DNA from: Nocardia colli | Lineage (GTDB): Bacteria > Actinomycetota > Actinomycetes > Mycobacteriales > Mycobacteriaceae | Assembly (NCBI RefSeq): GCF_008704205.1 | Contig: NZ_VXLC01000004.1 | Coordinates: forward strand, 310,001-374,000 | DNA length: 64,000 nucleotides | Direction of reading: 5' to 3' | Part shown: positions 53,171 through 60,705 of the stretch, piece after piece | Position numbering within the stretch: the stretch's first letter is position 1 | Layout: the number at the start of each line of letters is the position of its first letter | Translations under genes and position numbers: made by a program | The notes under the pieces: generated by a model | Seen by the model: the letters and a program-made list of their open reading frames with translations, nothing else | Databases searched by the model: none | What the model was told of the DNA's origin: nothing

Positions 53171-53803
53171 ATGAAGGTTGATATTCGGCTGCGCGCGGTG
53201 CTAGGGGTGCTGTTGGCTGCCCTGGTGCTGGTATTGGCAGCGTGCGGGTCGAAAGAGTCGGATTCCGCTGCGCCGGCGTCCAGCAAGGTGACCGGGACTT
53301 CGGTCACCGCGACCAAGCCGGTGACGCCGACGAGTTCGGTTCCGGCGCAGGCCGATCCGGGTACGCCGCGGGTTCCCGCCGCAACCCGTCCGGGCGCCGG
53401 TGACCCGGGTCAGCCCGCCGCTCAGCCGACGGAGACACAGGCTCCCGGCGGCACCGACCGATGCGGCGAGATCTTTTGCGGAGACGTGAACGCCACGCGT
53501 CCCGGCGGCACCGACAACTGCGGGATAATCGTTTGTGGTGAGACCCCGCCGCCTCCCGGCGGCACCGACAACTGCGGCGTGATCGTCTGCGGTGAGACGC
53601 CCAAGCCGGCGAAATGCACGGACCAGATCGACTACACGGGTGATCCGCGGACACCCGGCGAGATCAACACCCTCGGTGAGTGGAACAAGCGGTGCCCCGA
53701 CCCGATTCGGCCGACCGCCACCGTGTCGCCCACGGCGCAACCGTCCGCGACCACATCCGTCGCGACCACTCCCGCGCCGACGGTCACCACAACCGCGAAA
53801 TAG
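53171..53803 (+). CDS. Lipoprotein with three Cys-pair repeats
   Basis: 210 residues. Signal RAVLGVLLAALVLVLAAC has lipobox LAA-C. After a Ser/Thr/Pro linker come three near-identical units of about 19 residues: PGGTDRCGEIFCGD, PGGTDNCGIIVCGE and PGGTDNCGVIVCGE, each with C-x4-C. A fourth, different Cys pair follows (AKCTDQIDY, KRCPDPIR), then a Thr/Pro tail. Eight mature cysteines outside the cytoplasm suggest disulfides or metal binding. Preceded by GGAGGAG and AGGG. I do not know this architecture. Confidence 0.7.
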   Translation: MKVDIRLRAVLGVLLAALVLVLAACGSKESDSAAPASSKVTGTSVTATKPVTPTSSVPAQADPGTPRVPAATRPGAGDPGQPAAQPTETQAPGGTDRCGEIFCGDVNATRPGGTDNCGIIVCGETPPPPGGTDNCGVIVCGETPKPAKCTDQIDYTGDPRTPGEINTLGEWNKRCPDPIRPTATVSPTAQPSATTSVATTPAPTVTTTAK

Positions 53804-53964
53804 CGGCTTCGACCTGCGGTCCACGGTAGAATTCGACTCGCCGGACAAACCTTGCGAGGAGGCCGTGGACCGCGAGTCGCTGGTCGACATCATCCTGACT
53901 GTTGAACCTCAGCCGGGTCGCGACTCATGCCCGCTCGACCGGCCTCGGGCACGCTGAGGTCGCC

Positions 53965-55077
53965 ATGGAGAACCTCGTGAGCGCCGCGGATCGGGCCGCG
54001 TTCAAGCGGTGCCGCCGGCAATGGGATTTCACCGCGTCCGTGCGTCGTGGCCGAAGTCCGCTTCGGCGAACAACATTCGATCTGGATCGGGCCGTGCGGG
54101 ATGCCCTCGCGGTTTACTACTTCCCTGGGATGTGGGATTGGGATGCGGCCATTGTCTTGCCGTTGGTGAACAAGGCGCTGGATAACTCGCTCGCGCGTCA
54201 ATGTGAGGCGATCGGGGGTGATCCGCCGGACCGGCAGTCGGCTCTCGATCGGGCACACCGGTTGTTGGAGCGGTATTTCGCGTGGGCGCCGGCGGTCGAC
54301 CGTTTCTCGCCGATTCGGGTGGAGACCGATTTCGACGCGATCGTGCCCGATCCCGCGAATCCCGAACACGGGTTGGTGGGTCCGGGCGGCGGCGGAATCC
54401 ACTACACCGGGCGGATCGACCTACTGGCCATCGATGAGTACGACCGCTACTGGGTCGTCCGCCATCGAGTGCTCGATGAACCGTTCCCGTCGACGGAACA
54501 ACTTGTGCTGGATGAGGATTCGCTCGCAGCGTGTTGGGCGTGGGGGCGCTTCTATGACGGTATGGAAATCGCGGGAACGATCTACAACGAACTCTCGCCG
54601 TACGATAAGAATCCGTCGCGAATCCCCGGTAGGACACCCGAACGTCGTGGCGGAATACCTCAGCACGAACCCAGCGGCGGTGGCCGGGGCGTCTCGTCAC
54701 CACGGCGCGCCTACGTGAAAGGTAGACCGGCGGAGAGCGCCGATCGGATCAGTCAGATCGAAGGTAATGGTCTCCGCCGCACCACAATCAGGCGCAGCAC
54801 CGCCGAGATCCACACGGCCGGTGTGCAATTGGCTGACGAGCTACTGGACATGTTCCGGCCCGGCGTACGCGTCTACCCGAATCCTGCGCCCGCACACTGC
54901 TCGAACTGCGCGTTCGTAGCGCCTTGCCTGGCCGTTCACGAGGGCCGCGACGTCGAACCCCTGCTCGAGGCTGATTACCGGAAGCGGCCCGCCTTCGAGA
55001 TCGAGCGCGGCCGGCTCGGCGGCACCCCGTTCGGTGTAGGTCGAGGCTGGGTCCCGGGCAGCCACCGGGAAGGCTGA
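53965..55077 (+). CDS. PD-(D/E)XK nuclease-like protein with Fe-S type cysteines
   Basis: 370 residues. An N-terminal Cys in AAFKRCRRQWDF and three C-terminal Cys in HCSNCAFVAPCLAVHEG (C-x2-C-x5-C) reproduce the four-Cys clamp of AddB/Cas4-type iron-sulfur nucleases. YTGRIDLLAIDEYDRYWVVRHRV occupies the motif II/III region: the Asp is present but the expected D/E-x-K is R-H-R, so catalysis is doubtful. A Gly/Arg-rich loop lies near 225-260. ATG 53965 has TGAGG upstream. No CRISPR or AddAB partner is nearby. Confidence 0.65.
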   Translation: MENLVSAADRAAFKRCRRQWDFTASVRRGRSPLRRTTFDLDRAVRDALAVYYFPGMWDWDAAIVLPLVNKALDNSLARQCEAIGGDPPDRQSALDRAHRLLERYFAWAPAVDRFSPIRVETDFDAIVPDPANPEHGLVGPGGGGIHYTGRIDLLAIDEYDRYWVVRHRVLDEPFPSTEQLVLDEDSLAACWAWGRFYDGMEIAGTIYNELSPYDKNPSRIPGRTPERRGGIPQHEPSGGGRGVSSPRRAYVKGRPAESADRISQIEGNGLRRTTIRRSTAEIHTAGVQLADELLDMFRPGVRVYPNPAPAHCSNCAFVAPCLAVHEGRDVEPLLEADYRKRPAFEIERGRLGGTPFGVGRGWVPGSHREG

Positions 55078-55186
55078 CAGTCCCTGACCTGGCGTACATG
55101 CCGAACAGAACTCGCTGATTTGACCTGAACCTTTGTTGATGTTCGATGCTTGCGGCAATCACCTGCACACATCGAAAGGAACTGTC

Positions 55187-55771
55187 ATGACAGAGAATCC
55201 GGTCAAGGTCGCGGTCATCCTCGGGAGCACCCGGGCGGGACGGTTCGGTCCCACTGTGGCCAACTGGTTCATCGATCACGCGAAGCAGCGCGACGACATC
55301 GCAGTCGACCTCATCGATCTCGCGGAAGACCAACTGCCCGCTTACATGTCGAACGAACCCGACCCCGAGGGTGCGCGAGCGCTGCAATCCGTCGGTGCGC
55401 GACTGACCGACGCCGACGGATTCGTCGTGATAACTCCCGAGTACAACCATAGCTACCCGGCGCCCCTGAAGAGCGCGATCGACTGGCACTTCACCCAGTG
55501 GCAGGCCAAGCCGATCGGATTCGTCTCTTACGGAGGCGTTTCCGGCGGCTTGCGCGCGGTCGAGCACCTCCGCCACGTCTTCGCCGAACTGCACGCCGTC
55601 ACCGTCCGCGACACCGTGAGCTTCCACGGAGCCGGCCAACTCTTCGACCCGACAGGCAAACTCGCCGACCCGGCCGCCCCCACCGCCGCCGCCGACCAAC
55701 TCCTCAACCAACTCGTCTGGTGGGGATCCGCCCTCCGCACAGCCCGCGCCGAACGCCCCTACACAGCCTGA
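55187..55771 (+). CDS. NADPH-dependent FMN reductase
   Basis: 194-residue flavodoxin-like protein. VAVILGSTRAGRFGPTVANW is the FMN phosphate loop (GSxRxxRxG), FVVITPEYNHSYPAPLKSAI is the isoalloxazine-contacting loop, and GFVSYGGVSGGLRAVEHLR completes the site. Enzymes of this type reduce FMN, quinones, azo dyes or chromate with NADPH. AAAGGA lies 6 bases before ATG 55187. It stands alone and ends at a hairpin. Confidence 0.92.
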   Translation: MTENPVKVAVILGSTRAGRFGPTVANWFIDHAKQRDDIAVDLIDLAEDQLPAYMSNEPDPEGARALQSVGARLTDADGFVVITPEYNHSYPAPLKSAIDWHFTQWQAKPIGFVSYGGVSGGLRAVEHLRHVFAELHAVTVRDTVSFHGAGQLFDPTGKLADPAAPTAAADQLLNQLVWWGSALRTARAERPYTA

Positions 55772-55805
55772 TTACCAATACCTACCGCATTGATATGTAG
55801 TCAGG
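55767..55805. terminator. Hairpin between FMN reductase and toxin gene
   Basis: CCTGATTAC (55767-55775) pairs with GTAGTCAGG (55797-55805) with one mismatch, and CAAT/ATTG can extend it. It overlaps the ends of the convergent FMN reductase and toxin genes. Confidence 0.45.
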
Positions 55806-56547
55806 GCGTGGCGCGGTGTGGCCCGGGGTGGTCCTTGCGACGAATGCAGGCTGCCCCGGCGCGGGGAAGTACTGCGCCACAACGTGGTTCGCTTCGCTCG
55901 GCGACGATGCGGTTCAGGTCGCCGGCATCCACGCCGGCGCGCGCACGGGCCAGGGCGGCACGGAGGGCAGACCTGGGATCGGGACCGTCCGGCCCCCACC
56001 CGTGCGCCATGGCCGCATTGATCTCGTCTTTCGACATCACCCGAGCGATGGTCTCGTCGAGCAATCCAGCCGCGACGGCGGTACGGATAAGACCTTCCGG
56101 TGCTGGTCCGGGCCGATAGTCCCAGCCGTCCAGACCGATGTCTTCGGCCAGTACGTCGAGCAGGATCAGTGCTTGCCACAGGTCGGTGGCTTCGTCGAGG
56201 GTGAGCTGTCCGCTCTGGATCAACGCATTCGCCATGTCGTAGGCGGCGTCCGCACGCCGTGGTCCCGCGCAAAGGATTTCGATGATGCCGACGTCGTCGA
56301 CAATCCGGCTGGAAAAGATGACGCGGTGTTGCTTACCGAGCACATCGAGGGTGTTCCAGCCGGTCAGCCGATCGCCGGATCCGCGGTTGCTGAGCGGATG
56401 AGTGCCGACCGGATTACCGCACAGCGTCAGCAGATCCACCAGGACGGATTCGCATTCGGCGGCGGGCAGATCCTCCAGGTATTCGACGAACGCATCGGAG
56501 AACTCGATCTCCGCCTGGTCGCAAGGAAAGGCCTCGCCGCGCCTCAC
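55801..56547 (-). CDS. RelE/ParE-like toxin with long C-terminal extension
   Basis: 248 residues. Residues about 10-105 look like a RelE/ParE fold (EIEFSDAFVEYLEDLPAAEC, WNTLDVLGKQHRVIFSSRIV, GIIEILCAGPRRADAAYDMA). The remaining 140 residues are not part of that family: helical QLTLDEATDLWQALILLDVL, SKDEINAAMAHGW, and a tail RCGAVLPRAGAACIRRKDHP-GPH with C-x10-C-x5-H-x3-H, which could bind zinc. GTG 56547 overlaps the antitoxin stop (GTGA). The pairing with a Phd/YefM-like antitoxin supports a toxin-antitoxin role. Confidence 0.65.
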   Translation of the reverse strand: MRRGEAFPCDQAEIEFSDAFVEYLEDLPAAECESVLVDLLTLCGNPVGTHPLSNRGSGDRLTGWNTLDVLGKQHRVIFSSRIVDDVGIIEILCAGPRRADAAYDMANALIQSGQLTLDEATDLWQALILLDVLAEDIGLDGWDYRPGPAPEGLIRTAVAAGLLDETIARVMSKDEINAAMAHGWGPDGPDPRSALRAALARARAGVDAGDLNRIVAERSEPRCGAVLPRAGAACIRRKDHPGPHRATP

Positions 56548-56852
56548 TGATTCGCGACTCGCTCGGCGGCCAGAGCGCGCACGCGCGACTCGTCGACGCC
56601 TAGGCGGACGCACACCTCGGCGAGGTTGAACTTCCGGGTCCGGTTCGAGGCGAGATCGGCTGCGGCATCGAGGATTGCCAGCTTCGCTTCGCGGATCTTG
56701 CGCATGTCCTCGTCGATTCGGTCGGCCGAATCGACGACGGCGACCGGTCGGCCGTGGCTGGTCAGCACTACCCGCTGCTCTTCGCTCGCGGCGACCAGCC
56801 CGGACACGCCTTTGCGGGAGGCCGTGGTGATCGGTACTCGAACGGAGGTCAT
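56544..56852 (-). CDS. Phd/YefM-type antitoxin
   Basis: 102 residues. The N-terminal part (VRVPITTASRKGVSGLVAAS, QRVVLTSHGRPVAVVDSADR) matches the Phd/YefM DNA-binding fold. The C-terminal part KFNLAEVCVRLGVDESRVRA may be an extra helix-turn-helix or the toxin-binding segment. ATG 56852 touches a 34-bp palindrome that should be its operator. Translationally coupled to the toxin. Confidence 0.75.
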   Translation of the reverse strand: MTSVRVPITTASRKGVSGLVAASEEQRVVLTSHGRPVAVVDSADRIDEDMRKIREAKLAILDAAADLASNRTRKFNLAEVCVRLGVDESRVRALAAERVANQ

Positions 56853-56853
56853 G

Positions 56854-56887
56854 TTGCAAATCTACCTAGATCTAGATAGATATGCAA
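56854..56887. promoter_or_regulatory. 34-bp imperfect palindrome, toxin-antitoxin operator
   Basis: Centred on AGATCT, 15 of 17 base pairs match, core CTAGATCTAG flanked by TAGAT/ATCTA and TTGCA/TGCAA arms. It begins 2 bases before the antitoxin start and is AT-rich against a GC-rich background, as expected for an autoregulated promoter. Confidence 0.7.
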
Positions 56888-56904
56888 TGGAGGTGGCGGG
56901 TCGG

Positions 56905-58761
56905 CTAGTGGTTGTCGCCGGTCAGGGAGCTGGGGAGGGCGTCGCCGCAGTTGGTGGGGGTGGGGGTGTTGGTGAGGCGGTCGGCGAACCATTGGATTAC
57001 TCGGGGTGAGACGGCTTTTTCGTTGTTGTTGTCGTGGCCTACGCCGGGGTTCCACTGGGTGGTTACGGGGGTGCCGGTGGCGCAGTAGCGGTTGACCAGG
57101 GCGGCGGTGAATTTCGGGGGGACCAGTTGGTCGTCCAGGCCTTGGGCGAGGTAGACCGGGATGCCGGGAGGGAGGTCGGGGGCTCGGTTTTCCTCGAAGG
57201 CGCGGCGCCAGGACGGGTCGGCGAGGGGGTCGCCCTTGAAGTAGTCGCCCATGCCGGGGACGGTGGTGATGCGGGCGAAGAGGGCGGCGAAAGGTGTTGC
57301 GGCGCAACCTGCTCCGGCCATCTCCTGGTTGCGCAGGGCGGCCTGTGGAGTGAGGAGGGCGTTGGGGTCGAGTTGGGGGTAGGCCTTCGCGTACTGGGTG
57401 GTGAGGAAGGGCGTGACGGCCCAGCCGTTGAGGAGTTGGGGTGGGTTGGCGCGGAGGATGCCGGCGATGTCGGAGGCCGGGGCGGTGGCGGCGTCGGCGA
57501 CCAGGTGCAATTCGGGTGCGTAGGTGGGGGATTGGGCGGCGGCGGCCAGGGAGATGAGACCGCCCTGGGAGACGCCGTAGATGACCATATCGGTGCCGGC
57601 GTTGGTGCCGGGCAGGTTGCGGGCGGCGCGGGCGGCGTTCACGGTGTCGCGGCCCTGGTCGGCGGCGACCAGGTAGTGCTCGCCGTCGCCGGTGCCTGCC
57701 GCGCCCGCGTAGTCGCTGGCGGCGACCACCCAGCCGCGGCCGAGTGCGTCGTTGAGCCAGGGCATGGTCGAGGCGATCCCGGATTGCCGGCTGGGGGCGC
57801 ATTCGGCGCCGAGGCTGACCGTGCCGTGGGCGAAGTTCAGAATGGGCCGGTTGGCGCCTTCGGCGAGTGGCGTCCAGACCATGCCGGAGGACACCGCCGG
57901 AGTGCCGTTGCGGTCCTGGGACCAGTACAGGATGCGCTGGCCGTGGCCGTTCACGCCGGGTAGGGACATCGGTGATGAGCGGATCACGGTGCCGGGCGGT
58001 TGGGGTGAAATGCCCTGGGGCACTTCGTAGAAGGCGGCGAGCCGGGTTTGTTCGGCGTCTTGCCGGGCAGCCTGGGTGACGATCGTTCCGTACCAGCCGA
58101 CGGTCACGGCGAGCACGATCAGCTGCACGGTGACCGCCGCCGGACGCCACCAGCGCAGGGAACTGGCGCGAGGCAGCGGCGCGGTCAGCCGGAGGCCGCG
58201 GACCACCATCGCCACTCCGGTGATCAACAGCGTGATGATGGTCCACGCGGTGAAATCCAGCCCGGTGCGGAAGGGCAGCGTCGCGAGAATCACGCCGGCG
58301 AGCACCTGCCAGCCCGCTAGTGCCGCGGACGCGACGAGGACATCGTCGCGCCGCGTACCGGCCAGCAGCCCGCAGACTCCGAGTGCGACGAAGAAAGTCC
58401 CGACCCACACGAGAGACGCCGACACCGACATGGGTAGCGCGGCGACACCGAGGACGCCGAACCCTACGGCGAGGATCGCCTCGGAACCCAGCAACCGCTG
58501 AGCACGCACGAGCCAGGCCCTGTCGCCACCCGGGAGCTGATCTGTCGCGGAATCGGACAAGCCGTCTCGCCGGGCCAGCCACCACCGAGCCGCGGCAGAC
58601 GCGCTGAGCACCAGCATCGCGACCACCACGACCACGCGTCCCTCGATCAGGGAAACGCCGAACGGCGAGTACAGCAGTACGCCTGCAAGAATCACGACGA
58701 GCCCAGGCAACCACCACGCGATACCACGTAAATCCCAGCTCACAGCCTTACCACCGCTCAC
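56905..58761 (-). CDS. Fusion of HdeD-like membrane domain and secretory lipase
   Basis: 618 residues. Residues 1-225 hold about seven hydrophobic segments (LRGIAWWLPGLVVILAGVLL, VAMLVLSASAAARWW, VGFGVLGVAALPMSVSASLV and others) resembling the HdeD/DUF308 fold. From about 240 an alpha/beta hydrolase of the secretory lipase (LIP) family follows: RILYWSQDRNGTPAVSSGMV, NFAHGTVSLGAECAPS, nucleophile elbow GVSQGG with S398, and HDNNNEKAV with the likely His. The lipase part should face the outside. GTG 58761 has GGAGG upstream. Substrate unknown. Confidence 0.78.
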   Translation of the reverse strand: MSGGKAVSWDLRGIAWWLPGLVVILAGVLLYSPFGVSLIEGRVVVVVAMLVLSASAAARWWLARRDGLSDSATDQLPGGDRAWLVRAQRLLGSEAILAVGFGVLGVAALPMSVSASLVWVGTFFVALGVCGLLAGTRRDDVLVASAALAGWQVLAGVILATLPFRTGLDFTAWTIITLLITGVAMVVRGLRLTAPLPRASSLRWWRPAAVTVQLIVLAVTVGWYGTIVTQAARQDAEQTRLAAFYEVPQGISPQPPGTVIRSSPMSLPGVNGHGQRILYWSQDRNGTPAVSSGMVWTPLAEGANRPILNFAHGTVSLGAECAPSRQSGIASTMPWLNDALGRGWVVAASDYAGAAGTGDGEHYLVAADQGRDTVNAARAARNLPGTNAGTDMVIYGVSQGGLISLAAAAQSPTYAPELHLVADAATAPASDIAGILRANPPQLLNGWAVTPFLTTQYAKAYPQLDPNALLTPQAALRNQEMAGAGCAATPFAALFARITTVPGMGDYFKGDPLADPSWRRAFEENRAPDLPPGIPVYLAQGLDDQLVPPKFTAALVNRYCATGTPVTTQWNPGVGHDNNNEKAVSPRVIQWFADRLTNTPTPTNCGDALPSSLTGDNH

Positions 58762-58865
58762 CCGGGGCCTCCGTCCTTCGGTTACGCGGCATACAGCTCG
58801 ATGCGGTAACTCTACGGACGACCACCAAATGATCTATGTGATCTTCGTCGGCCCGAGCCCCTGGC

Positions 58866-59183
58866 TCAGCGGTGACGCCACCTCCGCCGCGCCCACTTCC
58901 GCGCCACCGGACTGACCGCCAGAACCGGGAGAAACAGAGTGAACCCGACCAATGCGACCGGAATCATCAAGTAAATGAACAGCTCACCGAGTATTTGAAC
59001 GATGGTGGGAATCGCGAACGGTACGGCCAGCACCGCCAGAGCAATCGCCAGCGGATAAGCCCCGCCCGCGGCCGCGGCGATCGCGGCGAACGCGAACCCC
59101 GCCGCGAGAACCAGCCCCAGCAGGGCGACCAGATAGTTGTCCCACCATGCGTGTTGTTTCGTGTGAATCGAAGCGCCTCCCAA
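58866..59183 (-). CDS. Small membrane protein, start uncertain
   Basis: About 95-105 residues. Two or three hydrophobic helices: YLVALLGLVLAAGFAFAAIA, YPLAIALAVLAVPFAIPTIV and LFIYLMIPVALVGFTLFLPV, then a basic tail KWARRRWRHR. TTG 59183 opens the frame but has no ribosome site; GGGAGG lies 7 bases before an ATT (59168) that would give HTKQHAWWDNYLV, a possible rare start. No family recognised. Confidence 0.55.
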   Translation of the reverse strand: MGGASIHTKQHAWWDNYLVALLGLVLAAGFAFAAIAAAAGGAYPLAIALAVLAVPFAIPTIVQILGELFIYLMIPVALVGFTLFLPVLAVSPVARKWARRRWRHR

Positions 59184-59293
59184 GACGTCGGGTCCGACCC
59201 AGCCGCAGAGCCTAGCGGCCCACCGCCCGCGCCACCGGCGAACTCCCGGATCACGTTGCGCTGGTTGAGGCCTCGTTCCCTAACAGCCCCGAG

Positions 59294-59302
59294 TTATCCA
59301 CA
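59294..59302 (+). promoter_or_regulatory. Single consensus DnaA box
   Basis: TTATCCACA matches the DnaA consensus exactly. It is alone, so it is not an origin; it may be a chance match or a DnaA titration or regulatory site. Confidence 0.3.
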
Positions 59303-59392
59303 ATTGCCCAGGTGCGGGTTCCGGTTGTGGCTGCTGTGGTCGAGGGTTGAGGCGTGGACATGACAGCGCTGAGCCTCTTTTGGAGTCTGCCT

Positions 59393-59416
59393 CTTGATGA
59401 TATCGTTGATATCAAG
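59393..59416. promoter_or_regulatory. vapBC operator
   Basis: CTTGAT and ATCAAG bracket two direct TGATATC repeats (59398-59404, 59407-59413). The site runs into the AAGGAGG ribosome site of vapB. It fits a ribbon-helix-helix dimer pair and autoregulation. Confidence 0.6.
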
Positions 59417-59428
59417 GAGGTGAGGCGG

Positions 59429-59650
59429 ATGACCGATATCTTGATCCGGGATGTGCCCGACTCGACGATCGCCGAGATAGATCGGCGCGCAAAGGATCTG
59501 GGCGTATCTCGCAGTGAATTCCTTCGTCGCTGGATCGCCCGGGACTTCCGGTCCACTGCGGCGCCGGTGACTGCGGCAGACCTCGATCGGCTTGGGCGCC
59601 TAGCGCAAGACCTGGGCGACTCGGAGGTCATGCGGCAGGCGTGGTCGTGA
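59429..59650 (+). CDS. vapB: VapB-type ribbon-helix-helix antitoxin
   Basis: 73 residues. TDILIRDVPDSTIAEIDRRA, then KDLGVSRSEFLRRWIARDF, is a ribbon-helix-helix DNA-binding domain; the C-terminal ADLDRLGRLAQDLGDSEVM should wrap the toxin. ATG 59429 has AAGGAGG at 8 bases. Stop overlaps vapC (GTGA). In M. tuberculosis a VapBC pair (Rv1113-Rv1114) follows ychF; here it lies 9 kb away. Confidence 0.85.
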   Translation: MTDILIRDVPDSTIAEIDRRAKDLGVSRSEFLRRWIARDFRSTAAPVTAADLDRLGRLAQDLGDSEVMRQAWS

Positions 59651-60060
59651 GCGAGCGGCCTTGGCTCGTCGACAAGTCCGCCCTGGTGCGGCTCGGTCGC
59701 AGTCCCGACGCACAGCTTTGGGCTACCCGGATCGAACGCGGACTGGTGCGAATCTCCACAGTTACCGTGCTGGAGACCGGCTACTCGGCCAGATCTGCGC
59801 AGGATCTGACCGAGCTGCTCGATCTCCCGCCCATCGCGAGCATGCCGGTGGAATACCTGACCCCGTCCGCGGAGAACCGGTCGGTCGAAGTGCTCCGGAC
59901 CCTCGCCGAGCAGGGGCATCACCGCGCTCCATCGATCCCCGACCTATTGATCGCCGCCATCGCGGAACAGTCGAAACTCGTTGTGCTCCACGTCGACAAG
60001 GACTTCGAACTCATCGCGGAGGTCACCGGCCAACCGATCGAAGAGCTACGCCTCGGCTAG
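59647..60060 (+). CDS. vapC: VapC-type PIN-domain ribonuclease toxin
   Basis: 137 residues. PIN acidic residues are in place: D9 (WLVDKSALVRL), E43 (TVLETGYSA), D99 (SIPDLLIAAIAEQ) and D117/D119 (LHVDKDFELIA). VapC toxins cleave tRNA or rRNA at one site when freed from VapB. GTG 59647 overlaps the vapB stop. Its TAG stop shares a CTAG with the stop of the convergent lipoprotein. Confidence 0.9.
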   Translation: MSERPWLVDKSALVRLGRSPDAQLWATRIERGLVRISTVTVLETGYSARSAQDLTELLDLPPIASMPVEYLTPSAENRSVEVLRTLAEQGHHRAPSIPDLLIAAIAEQSKLVVLHVDKDFELIAEVTGQPIEELRLG

Positions 60061-60659
60061 GGGAGAGGTTCCAGGGCGGCGCCGGCGAAGAGGGGGAAGT
60101 CGGGGGTGTCCGGGAAATCGGGGGCGGTTTCTTCGCCGATGTAGAGGTCGAGGTGGTGCGGGCCGCTGGGACCGGGGATGAATTCTTCGCCGATCGACCA
60201 TTCGGCGGCTTGGAATCTGGTGCAGGCGGGGGTGGTTTCGGGGTCGATGATGCCGCAGTCGGTGAGGCGCAGGCGGGTGCCGGGATCGAGGCCGTCGGCG
60301 GCGGCGCTGTGGAAAGGTTGCAGGATTTCGCCCGCGGCGTCCCGGGGGTGCGAGTCGAGCCAGAAGCCGGTGTCGTAGGACCAGTTGAGGTAGGCGCCGG
60401 CGTTGGCGCCGCTGGTGATCCGGCCGGTGCCCTCGTCACGGACGGCGTCGACGAAATCACTTGGCAGGTCGCCTAGTTGGGCGTCGGACTCGACACAGTC
60501 GATGGTGGTGCAGCCGTGCACGGTCTCGCGCGGGCCGTCGTGGTAGGACTCGACGGCGGTGTAGTACACCGTCACGGTCCAGTCGGACCACTCATCTTCG
60601 CCGGCCTGGCATCCGGCCGCGAGGACGGACACGGCCAGCAACCCCACACCCAGCCTCAC
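60057..60659 (-). CDS. Hypothetical lipoprotein
   Basis: 200 residues. Signal RLGVGLLAVSVLAAGC with lipobox LAA-C. The mature part (DWTVTVYYTAVESYHDGP, HGCTTIDCVES, RLTDCGIIDPETTPACTRF) has four cysteines, likely two disulfides, and a repeated acidic character. It contains GRITSGANAGAYLNWSYDTG and GPHHLDLYIG. Members of this type occur in Nocardia and related genera without known function. GTG 60659 is the start that fits the signal. Confidence 0.72.
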   Translation of the reverse strand: MRLGVGLLAVSVLAAGCQAGEDEWSDWTVTVYYTAVESYHDGPRETVHGCTTIDCVESDAQLGDLPSDFVDAVRDEGTGRITSGANAGAYLNWSYDTGFWLDSHPRDAAGEILQPFHSAAADGLDPGTRLRLTDCGIIDPETTPACTRFQAAEWSIGEEFIPGPSGPHHLDLYIGEETAPDFPDTPDFPLFAGAALEPLP

Positions 60660-60705
60660 GCCTCGATGGTACGGGGGTTGCCGCCGCGGCGCTGTCCGGG
60701 CCGAG

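Noticed and set aside
59294..59302. Replication origin suggested by a perfect DnaA box
   Set aside because: A single box with no AT-rich unwinding region and no dnaA/dnaN nearby.
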